A DNA stretch of 64,000 nt from contig JANJXV010000004.1 in NCBI GenBank assembly GCA_024803745.1, positions 45,383,358-45,447,357 on the forward strand. Reading direction: 5' to 3'. Source of the stretch: Megascapheus bottae. Its lineage: Eukaryota; Chordata; Mammalia; Rodentia; Geomyidae. The notes beneath the pieces are model-generated. The model had not been told where the DNA came from and searched no databases. It saw nothing but the letters and a program-made list of their open reading frames with translations. This document shows positions 54,025-64,000 of the stretch, piece after piece. Position numbers and translations under genes: made by a program. Position 1 is the stretch's first letter. Every line of letters begins with the position of its first letter.

Positions 54025-55375
54025 AAAAATTTATCATTTGGATGAAAACTTACAAGCCTTCTGCTCCTATATCACTGTCCTCTCCCAGTGTCTCCAATAA
54101 GCAGTCACCAAATCTGTAATCAACCATTCCTAGAGACAGGTAATTCTTCACTTCTTCAAATAATTCAATGCAGAATTTCTCCCTCCTGTGTTTATTATAT
54201 GAATCTGAGCTTTCCATTTATCTTACCAAAACAATGGGGGCCCAAGTAATCAAACACACCTGCAAAAAATAAAACCCACTGGCTTTTTAAATGGATGAGC
54301 TGAGATGTAATCAAAACAGCATGCCAGAGATCTGCACCGACCATGCCGAAAGGTTTATGAAACTCTGAGGTTTTGAACACAGAGCACTTGAAAACTGAAA
54401 GCATAATGCACTATAAAAATCATGGCATAAAATATGAACTGTGATTCTTAGCCCTCCTCACGTGGAGACACAGAGACAGAAGTCAATTTCTGTGTAGGTG
54501 GTCATTAAAACATAAGGTCAGGCAATTTCCACAAAATTGGCCAGTCATTTTGACATAGCTGAGAAACTGGGGAAAGATAGTTCTTACTTTGATTTGAGGA
54601 AATGTCTCAGTGCCAACAAGGGCAAATGTCTGAAAGCTCTCTGGAATTTCCCCAGACCAGATGGTGACTGAGAAAACAATCTGTCATCTAGGCTCTGTGG
54701 GACATTGGTAAGAACGAGAACTGAGTGAAAGCATCCTAGCACAAATATGTGGGGGGATGCAAAGGCTCATATGAAATAACTTCAGTCCCTTTCAGTGGTT
54801 ACTTCATAATTTTTCTATTATTTGTCCAAATTAGTATGTAATCAGGTATGACAATTAGTCTATTGTTTTATCCATTACAGCAATAAGAGAGTAAAGTCCA
54901 ATCAGAAACCTCACTGTTTCTCAAATAGGGTACTCAAATAGGTGGTTCTCAGAGGTAGCTTGTTGAAAACTTTCAATAGTATTTCCTAATTGCTAAAGAA
55001 AAGAACTCCATTTCAAAGTTTTTCCGAGTCTTGTGCACTGATTTCCTATGTGAATAGCTGTTACATAAAATTTAGCATAGTGATTTTTAAATGCTTATCT
55101 GTTTCATTTAGGTCTTGTACCAATAGTGGCTTATTATTTTTTAGTAATAAGTCATAAGCAGAGAATCATGAAAACTAATCATTCATGGATCTCAATCAGT
55201 TGCTTTCTTTCTTTTATCTTTTTTGCCTTAATGGAATGTAGCAGAGTCCTGCTTATATATTTTTGTGCACTGCACAAGCACACATATAACTCATACGTAA
55301 TAAAAATACATTTCTCAGTCTAGATCAACATCGACTGCATTTGAAAGACTTACCTCTAGAGACACATTAGTTAGA

Positions 55376-55465
55376 TGATGGATGATAGATAGATAGATAA
55401 TTGATGAAGCTAGATGATTGATAGATTCTAGATAATAAGTAGGTAGATAGATAGCAAGATAGATT
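55376..55465. repeat. Decayed (GATA)n region
   Basis: GATA, GATG and GTAGATA words mixed with unrelated bases; an old array. Confidence 0.75.
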
Positions 55466-57929
55466 CTAATTCTTTTTAGAAAAATGGCAAAGCTGTATTT
55501 TTAAAAAGTATTACCCAATACATAATTGAAATTCCTATGCAGAATTCAGTGGGTAGTCTAAAAATTATCTTCAAATGGCACAGGAGAGAGCATTTTCTAA
55601 TTATATCACCAACATCCAAAACTAAAAATATTTTCTTAAAAGTCTTTTATACAATATACTATCAAAGAATTTTTTGCAATGACTTCATTAATCTTCTCAA
55701 ATATCCTGTGTCCAGAGTTGGACTTGCACTAAATGGTACTGTCAGCTTTACCTCCAGGGAATTGGTTTCTACAAAGAAAGCAGCTATCAATTTTTATTTG
55801 CCAAAGCAAAGGTTTTGGAGGAACATAGAATGAGATTTCCAAGTTCTGACTAAAGATGAAATGTCAGGGGTGATTTATTTCTTGTGAAAACAACTTAGAT
55901 TTAGTGAAGGCAGAGACATAGGAAGTACGAAGCACAGTTGATGCCTTTATAACTTTAGTCTCTTTGCATCCAAGTCAGGACCTACTTACTGCTTTATGAA
56001 TTATATATTCAAACTTCAAAAATAAAACCAGGGCATTACCTACATATCCTCCCCTAACCTTGGTTGTCCTGCCTCTTTGGCTTTGATGTATGATACCAAA
56101 TACTTGCCTAACCCACACATAAGAATCCAAGCTCCTTGATCAAACAGCAAGGCTTACTTTAATTGAACCTCTGGAAACAGCCCAGCCCCTTCAAATCCTA
56201 TTGTATGTCTATCCACCCCTAGCTTTCTGCTGAGCCTGGCACTTTCCTTCCTGTCTCTGTTTGAATCACACCATGTATCTCAACAATACATGTATTTAAA
56301 TAAGTTATAAACACCTCTGGGTGCCTGCAAGCATAGTAAACTCTATCTTTAAGTATAGTAAGTTCTTTAAGTATAGTAAACTGTATCCACAACTTGATCA
56401 GAATGAAATTGGAATCTTCCCTCCAGTCAGATAAACACTGATGGGAGACATTTGAGAGCAGCTGACTATATGATACACTACTTAGGGAATGAAACAAATG
56501 ATTTCCATATCTTTCCCATGATTCCCTCAGTTGAAATGCACCCTCAGATCTACGCTCAACAACACTGGATATACAAGGAGCATTTTAGTTAGAAGTTGTG
56601 AGTGTGATCATTCCTTCTTTCTTTTCCCCAATCATCTTTAAATAGTTGTAGAAAATGGTTGCCATTTGACCAAGGAGTTCATGAATATAATTCATCTTGA
56701 TCAGTGTACCCTCTTTCAATATTCTCACCCCCTCTTTCCACCCACCTCTTCTCTTACTTAATTTCTTTATTCATCTTAATTTCTACAGCCACCCCCCCCC
56801 AAGAAAGACAGCAGACCTAGATAAGTGTAGTCACCATCAGAACTTTGGAGGTATGAGAAAGAAGGAGAAAGCTAAAACTGGAAAAATATAGGGTTGTACT
56901 TTAATTGGTGAGAGATAACAGGTGATTGAGGGTTAAGGAAAATATGTACCAACCATCCGAATTTTAAGTCCATCCTTTAATTTTGGATAAAGCTCTAGGA
57001 GGAAAAATTAAGTTCTGGTGGTTATTAAACACACAAAACAACTGTTTACAAGCTAACTTTCAATAATTTAGCTACAATATTTTTAAAAAGTCAAACTGAA
57101 TACAAATTTGACCTAAACCCTCCATACATGATCAGCAAATTTTGGCCCAAAGTGACTTCTTATCGGTCATGTGCTAACAAGATAGAACATTATTATTTTT
57201 CTCAACACCAACTAATGTTGCACATTATTAAGGGAAAGCTACAACATTTTTGGCTCAACAATTTCTGTAAATATTTTGTCACAGTCATTACTGATTCAAT
57301 TTACTTCAATACTTAATATACAAAAAGAACAAAACAAAACCATCATCTTCCAGTTCACCTAAGAGCACTCTACTAACCAGCTCAGCACATAATACCTTAG
57401 GGACTTTGGCCACTCTGTTGAGCATTTTGCCTCCTGTTGATACCTCTAGCAGTAGCAGCAGAAACTTGCTTCCAATTATACCAATATCACAAGGAATTCA
57501 CCAGTGTAATTCCAATAACAGGCCACCGGGGCAGAATCAGGGGAAGCCTTTGACCTTGGGGTAACTTGCTCCTCTGTCATTCCAACAAATTTTCAACCTC
57601 TTCGCTTCATTAATTCCTTTTCTGCCTAAAACACCTAAAATGATTCCTTTTCTTTTTCCTCTTTTTTTTTACTGGACTCTTATTAATGCAAGCAGTGTTT
57701 ATCCTCATTGTTCATCTTTCTTTACTGCTTATATTTCATTGCTTTAGAAATTAAATATTCAGTTCAAATCTAGGAATTAAACATTTAGCTCAAATGTATT
57801 TAATTCTTATGAGATTGATAGTACTAGGGATAGCCACATTTCCCATCTTCTTCCCTGATTATATAACATTTCACAACTTTTTCTCCAAGGACAATTTAAC
57901 ATCTGGACATAAAAATATTCACCATGAGA

Positions 57930-58030
57930 AGGGGAATCAAGGTTCAAGAGGTAATGTACCTATTATGAATATAACTGTAACCCCTCCATAAATTATCCCA
58001 ATAGTAAAATACAATTTTTTAAAAAAATGG
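57930..58030 (+). mobile_element. Unnamed 3'-anchored repeat, short copy
   Basis: Only the last part is present: aagaggtaatgtacctatta, aactgtaacccctccataaa and an A-rich end. Assigned by order of motifs; weak. Confidence 0.35.
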
Positions 58031-58129
58031 AAAAGAGCATTCATACTTTCTATTCAACTATTATATAATGACAAGAAAACTGTTTGGAAGCAAGTCAATG
58101 AATTATTATTAATGCTGACTTTGGTGTTT

Positions 58130-58237
58130 TCAGAGAGAGAGAGAGACAGAGAGAGACAGAGAGAGAGACAGAGAGAGAGAGAAAGAGAGAGACAGAGAGA
58201 CACAGAGAGAGAGACAGAGAGACACAGAGAGAGAGAC

Positions 58238-58278
<41 letters not shown>

Positions 58279-58330
58279 CAGAGAGAGACAGAGAGAGACA
58301 GAGAGAGACAGAGAGAGACAGAGAGAGAAA
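58130..58330. repeat. (GA)n/(CAGAGA)n array
   Basis: About 200 bp of GA with regularly spaced CA interruptions. No SINE adjoins it. Confidence 0.93.
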
Positions 58331-59149
58331 CCAGAGTTACTTAGCTCGCCATTAAGATCTTAAACATTTGTTCCCCAAGCCATGGTACAGTTGTTCTGAA
58401 AGAAGACAAAGAAAAGCGAGTTTCCACAAGGAATGCTTGGTGTTGAGTATCTTCTACTCCTATGGACTGAAAGTATTTTTTTCCTGGAGATCAATGCTTT
58501 AGGCTTTCCAAACATCTCCAAAAAATGTCCTACTGCTTATATAACCTACTTTGTAAACATCATAATAAGAAGCAACCACTTTTACAACTAACTCTACCCA
58601 AATAAAATATTCCTAGTTTTACCAGTCTCCAATCACTATTATGTGCCTCATATTGCCAATTTAGACATAAGAGGATTCAATTGATTAGTCTGAAAATTGA
58701 CTAGAGTCTCTTTTGATCTTCTTATGATAGGATAACCACTTAACAAAGCAAGACCTCTCTTTTCACCAATCCAGAATCTTCTAAACAACTACTATGGGAC
58801 CAGCTGGCAGAAAGAGGCAAGAGTGTTTGAAGATTAATTCTGCTGAATCAATTTAGAACGCTAACTTGAAAGTGTGGCAAAAGGGGGACATATAAGTGAA
58901 CATTAAATGAAATATGATATTAACTTATCTCAGAGACACATGTGGGTCCAGAAACAATTTAAATAAAGCCAAAATTTGTCTTAATATGTTTAAAATTTGG
59001 CATAGAACCCATAACTTGGTAACTACAAAAGCAAAGACAAAATTTTTTAGTTTATTGAAATGAGCATACTTTATTTTCCAAAGAGCTCTCATAAATTTTA
59101 GTTGAAAGGAACTAACAACTAACAACCCAAAACGAGGTTGGGCAGAAAT

Positions 59150-59212
59150 AATGGTAAAGTGCCCGGCAAGCATAAGGCACCTAGTTCAAACTCCAGTATT
59201 GCCAAAAAATAA
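59150..59212 (+). mobile_element. ID-like 3' fragment
   Basis: gcccggcaagcataaggcac, ctagttcaaactccagtatt and gcc plus A6 look like the 3' half of an ID-type monomer. Confidence 0.5.
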
Positions 59213-59300
59213 AAGGAGACAACTGAAATGATTGTCTAGGTAAAATGAGATATCTACAAATAATAGAATATTCTTCACCCTAAGAAAAATATTGTCTTGG

Positions 59301-59788
59301 CTCAAAGGAACTTAGGCTCAATGGTTTCCCTCATTTGTCATAATCTGTAGAAACCTTGGGCTCTACTAGCAGAGATTTGCAATAGAGCAAAACCTTGATA
59401 CATAAGGCCATATAGTATGAAGCTAATTGAAAGGACTTCCAGGATATTGAAACAAAAGCCATATAATGAATGATTGTTGTTCTTAATGTACTGTTATCTC
59501 TCATCTCTTTTGCTGTCCCTTGGCTATATCATATTGTTACAGTATCTCGCTTTGTTATCTGATATATTGGATATATTTGCATTTGGTTATTTGAAATTGA
59601 ATAGGGAAGGGGGAAAACAAGATGAGGGGTGGGGTGGGGGGGAGGGTAATGGGGACCAAGACATGTGAAAGGGTATCAATGCATGTGAATTAATGCACCT
59701 TCTATCTGGCAAATATCATGTAACCCTTTTATTAATTACAATAAAAAATATAAAAAAATAAATGTTGCTTAAGACACGAAAAAAAAGG
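59301..59788 (+). mobile_element. L1 3' UTR insertion with target-site duplications
   Basis: A 488-bp 5'-truncated sense L1 end. Flanks aaaatattgtcttgg (59286-59300 and 59789-59803) are identical over 15 bp. It ends in an A-rich tail after attacaataaaaaatat. Among the better preserved L1 3' ends here. Confidence 0.88.
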
Positions 59789-60120
59789 AAAATATTGTCT
59801 TGGATACAATACTACAGTATGTATAAATCAAGAGCATTATGCTAAGTATTGTAAACCACTCATCAAAAGGAGAATACAATTTGATCCCATGTATATGAGG
59901 TATTTAGAGTATTCAAAACCCTAGAGAGGAGAGCTGTGGCTGCCTAAAGCTGGAAAAAGACAAATATTGTTCATTAGACTTCAAGTTTCAAGCTTACAAG
60001 ATGTAAAATCATGGATGGGGAAATTCATAATCATTACTACTATGTTAATGATACCCAACATGGATGTATTTGATATAATTCCTTTTCATGTTAATTGAAC
60101 AATTAAAAATTGATTCAATG

Positions 60121-60306
60121 GGCCGGGAGTTTGGCCTAGTGGCAGAGTGCTTGCCTAGCATGCACGAAGACCCACGTTCAATTCCTCGGTACCACATACA
60201 TAGAAAAAAGCTGGAAGTGGTGCTGAGGCTCAAGTGGTAGAGCTCTAGCCTTGAGAAAGTCCAAGGACAGTGCTCAGGCCCCGAGCTCAAGCCCAGGACT
60301 GGCAAA
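60121..60306 (+). mobile_element. IDL-Geo SINE
   Basis: Near-consensus sense dimer between aaaaattgattcaatg (60105-60120) and aaaaattgattcaaa (60307-60321). Confidence 0.92.
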
Positions 60307-61187
60307 AAAAATTGATTCAAATTTATGAGAATAATGGAAAATATTGCCCTAGACCACTGAAAAAGGCAACATTGGAATTTATAAACTTGATCGGTGAATG
60401 TCTTTGTTTATGTGCCATACTTAAAACATCTATACTGGGTTTCCAAAATTTTTAATTTTTATTTGATTCTTACTGCCTTTATTTGATTCTCCATTCCATC
60501 AGTCATAAGCTTATTTTGTTGTTCTGCAGCAGAGTTACATGTGACTCTAACATCAAAATTGTTTTACCTTTGATATGTCACATTGTGGTAGGGGACATTT
60601 TAAATCTTTGTCTTAAAACTTCCATGACATTTCAATAAGGCACAGAGAAAGCGATCAGTTTTTATGAAGGAAATTTATTTTGCCATCAAAAGTTGACAGA
60701 TCAAGTGATCTATTGCCAGTGACCTTTAAAAATAAACAGAAAAAATAGATAACTTCTGAAATCTTTGACCAGGAAAAAAGTGGCAAATAGATCTTGTGGC
60801 AACCAAGGCACTCAAAGCAACCACTCTATTAGCAGAACCCTCTAATAACCTCTTGTCAAGAATTTATTTCTGGTAGGAACAAAATTCATCTTCAAGTCAG
60901 TTCCATTCATCAAGCTCCAAATACCTCCCATGAACTCCTATGATTGGGGAGATCTCAATAAAGCCATTCATTCATACGCAGTAGTCACTGTTTCTCTAAT
61001 TTCCAGGCCCAACTATTCAAAATGACTTCACTGGCACCTCAAAACATTCAGCTAAGGTACACCGTGCATTGACCTCCATTCTTCTCCAATTAGATACCAC
61101 TACTTGGTTAGACAGCACTAGGGTATGCGTTTTATTTCAGTGTTCCAAAATTTGCTAATTATAACTACTATCTAGGTAATAGATAAA

Positions 61188-61190
61188 TAG

Positions 61191-61240
<50 letters not shown>

Positions 61241-61390
61241 TAGATAGATAGTATGTGGATAGATACATAAGTATATATAGGTATGGTATCTATATAGATA
61301 TTATATAAATAAATGTGTGTGCATATATACAGAGAGAGACAGAGACAGAGACAGAGACAGACAGAGACCGAAACAGAGACAGGGACAAAG
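61188..61390. repeat. (GATA)n, then AT-rich, then (CAGAGA)n
   Basis: About 13 GATA units (61190-61250), a TATA-rich spacer, and a CAGAGA block (61330-61385). Confidence 0.9.
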
Positions 61391-62117
61391 AGAAATACAG
61401 AAGATAGGTTCAAAAGACCTTTCTCAGAAGGTTCTTCTTGTTTAGAAGTTTAGGGTAAATATCTGGGATTCTTGCTTTTAACCAAATTTCATATCAGTAT
61501 GTTACCACATGCTTGATTTGACATCATCTTACTTCTGAAATTCCAACCCCTTAGGCTATGGGCAATAGTCCCTGGGTGTTTCCCTAAGCTCAGGGCTTCT
61601 AGGTAGTCTATTTATCTAATTATCAATAACATGTTTCTTTTCCTCCTCCCACCCCAGCAAAAAAAAATAGTTATTTTTCCCAACTAGCAATCCAGTGTTG
61701 TACATACAAGCCCGTTTTTCTTTTGCCCCAGAATCAATTAATTATGAGTGTGCTTTCAACTGAATCTGTAGTTCCTACCAGAGCTTTTGTCCAAAGTACA
61801 GAACCGGCTCCTCTGATCTATGGAGGTGTAATTGTAATTCTGAAAAGGATTACCAGCCTGTAGGGAGAATTGAGTTGTACCAGCTTTCCCAGAGTAACCA
61901 AAAGAATTGTTCACAAGGCTTGTCAATTCTTATTTTGTAATTGTCAACTTGAGAACCAGTAGAATCTTTGCCAACTTTATACCTTTCCTTTACATAGGTC
62001 TAATAAACAAACATACATTTCCCAATGTTTTTACTTGGTCAAATAATTTTGTCTTCAAAGATTGCTATCATTCTTCTGTTTCTATCATTGTAAAATAAAA
62101 GCTCTTTAACCTATACG

Positions 62118-62118
<1 letters not shown>

Positions 62119-62170
<52 letters not shown>
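62119..62170. repeat. (CA)n
   Basis: About 25 perfect CA units without a recognisable SINE beside them. Confidence 0.94.
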
Positions 62171-62172
<2 letters not shown>

Positions 62173-64000
62173 CCCCACAGGATGAAGTATATTTCTTTAA
62201 ACTAAATACATTTCATCTAATGAGAAAACCAATATCATTATTTTGCAAATTTTACTAACAGACAATTAAAAAAAAAACACTGCCACTTCCACTGTGCCAC
62301 AAAAAAAAAGCTTTCAGGAACACACCTAAAAATGCAATATCCAAACAATTAACCATATGAGAAAGCAGAAATAATAACATGCATTTTTATACAGGCAAGT
62401 TATTTACAAAGCCTAGATTGATACCCAACCTCCACAGTGAATTTGCCAGAAAACAAAATGTCTTTTTCTAAAGAAAAAATTACATATGTATGCCAATACA
62501 AATTCAAATAAAAGCCAAAAGCTAATATTAATTCTAGGCATCAAAATGAACAGCATGCACAAAATTTATGAGGCACTGTTGGAAATAAATTTTCTTCATT
62601 GCAAAGGCAGTGTTTTTTCCAGTGGGTGGAAGCAGATTTGGGCTAACAGAATTTTTCAATAAATTAAAATACAGACGCTGAAAGTCAAGAGAGGAAGAAT
62701 GCCAGAAAGGCCCCTTTCAGAGTCATGCTCTGAGAGTCTGCACAAATTGATGTTATTTATCTTGATAAGTATAACCTTCTTTCTCTCTACCAACCAACAT
62801 TCACCCATCTTCTTGTAAAAGAAATTAATGTTTGGCAAATAATTAATCACCCCTATATTATCAAGACTATGTCCTTATGCTATCCATGGCCTTTACACAA
62901 AGGACATAGTAACTTCTCCTAATATGGCCCCTTCCTCTTTCTGGGTTCTGATTCTCCACCTGATCCTCCAGGCTTTCTAGGTTACAATTTCACCCCATCA
63001 GCCTGTATTTCTGTACCATCCCATGATGCTCCTCTCCACCCTACTCATGACTACATGTGAAGTTCTTTCTGAAACACACTAGAATTATTCTAATCGATGT
63101 ACACATTCATCTTCCTCATAGGTTTTGATAGAAGACAGGTTCTGATCAGAAGTTCCTGAATACAACGTTTCCCCTCATATCAGGACCCCAGAAAGAGAGG
63201 AATCAGCAGAGAAAAGATCACTTGGAAATCATCTGTTTTGAAGAGGAAAATGAAGTGACTACTAAGGGAACCAACTATAAGGCAGAGCTAGAACGTGAAG
63301 GAAAGGTCGTGTGGTAATGGATAGTGAACCAGAGTGTTAGATCCCAGACCCAAACTCCTAGACAGGCGCCACATGTCAGATCTGGCTACTGATTTTCTAT
63401 ATTCCAAATGAAGAGACATAGTGAAGGGTAGAGAAGGCGGGTTCATCACAGCATATCTTCAGCCATATTCCAAGGTTCAGACATGAGCCATAGGTTCAAG
63501 TACCAAAGAACTTGGGGCAGAGGAAAAAAGTTACACGTAATTATGAGTCTTGTTTACCAGTGTGTTTCAGCAGATCATTGCGTTCATTCTTGTTTTGTGA
63601 GGGAAATCTCATCAAGTTCTTATCAAGAGTTATTATTGCTGGTGATTGATCTATCTGAGGGGGCTACATTGTTCTTTGCAGGCATTTACAATTTTTCATA
63701 AAGATGTTATTGATCAGTACTGGTTTTCCGAGAACCCAAGGGAATTCAAACAGTGACTGGAGGAAATGGCTTAGCACAGACATGTGAAATGGAGGCAGAA
63801 GTGCATAACCCTTCTCCTGTTTTTAGTTAGTTGATGGTCCATTCAGCATATGTTACAATAGCCCAGTTCCTATCCTGGCCACAACTCACAAAGACGTATG
63901 CAGATGATACTTATATAAATGTAGTAAAGATGCCAGTGGCTATTTGAAGGTTAGAAACAGGATTTACCTACTTCTAAGTCTTATGTACCCTAATTTGTCT

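Larger units (their letters stand above)
54042..59149. other. Long, mostly unique non-coding stretch
   Basis: 5.1 kb with only a decayed GATA region (55376), a weak repeat end (57930) and the GA array (58130). The low SINE density contrasts with the left half of the window. No gene is recognised. Confidence 0.6.
60322..64000. other. Mostly unique non-coding stretch to the window end
   Basis: Contains microsatellites at 61188 and 62119 only. No SINE, L1 or gene recognised. Confidence 0.6.

Overview
This is a nuclear genome window from a placental mammal, very probably a rodent of the superfamily Geomyoidea (kangaroo rats, pocket mice, pocket gophers). The pointer is a dimeric SINE whose left half is a tRNA-Ala/ID-like monomer and whose right half begins near an 'agaaaaagccagaagtgg' motif. 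This matches the published description of IDL-Geo SINEs as I remember it. The species call is an inference, because no database was searched. The rest fits a gene-poor, AT-rich mammalian region: about 45 SINEs, nine L1 fragments, a solo LTR and many microsatellites.

The window has one real gene: MCHR2, the second melanin-concentrating hormone receptor. It lies on the + strand, with five coding exons (22154-22335, 28540-28749, 33587-33781, 36274-36393, 39139-39436). Every junction is GT-AG and every intron is phase 2. The joined reading frame is open for 334 codons and keeps the class A GPCR landmarks. MCHR2 is reported missing or broken in mouse, rat, hamster, guinea pig and rabbit, so an open copy in a rodent-like genome is the main result. 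Two departures deserve attention: a frameshifted C-terminal tail, and an arginine in place of a conserved tryptophan in the codon split between exons 3 and 4.

Layout: 1-21947 is upstream intergenic DNA full of SINEs, L1 3' ends and purine microsatellites. 21948-22153 is the probable 5' leader, with three small upstream ORFs. 22154-39436 is MCHR2, with a solo class II ERV LTR in intron 1 and an MLT1-like LTR in intron 3. 39437-49225 is 3' flank with SINEs and purine repeats. 49226-51090 is a 5'-truncated processed pseudogene of ADSS2 (adenylosuccinate synthase). 51091-64000 is mostly unique non-coding DNA with scattered repeats.

The mobile DNA keeps readable insertion histories. One insertion looks like a SINE-L1 chimera carrying a 3' transduction (18131-18616). 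Another is an L1 with an inverted 5' end between 15-bp target-site duplications (37774-38094). A SINE sits nested inside an L1 copy (6298-6547). Many microsatellites start exactly at SINE tails. No CRISPR array, operon, rRNA gene or functional tRNA gene is present.
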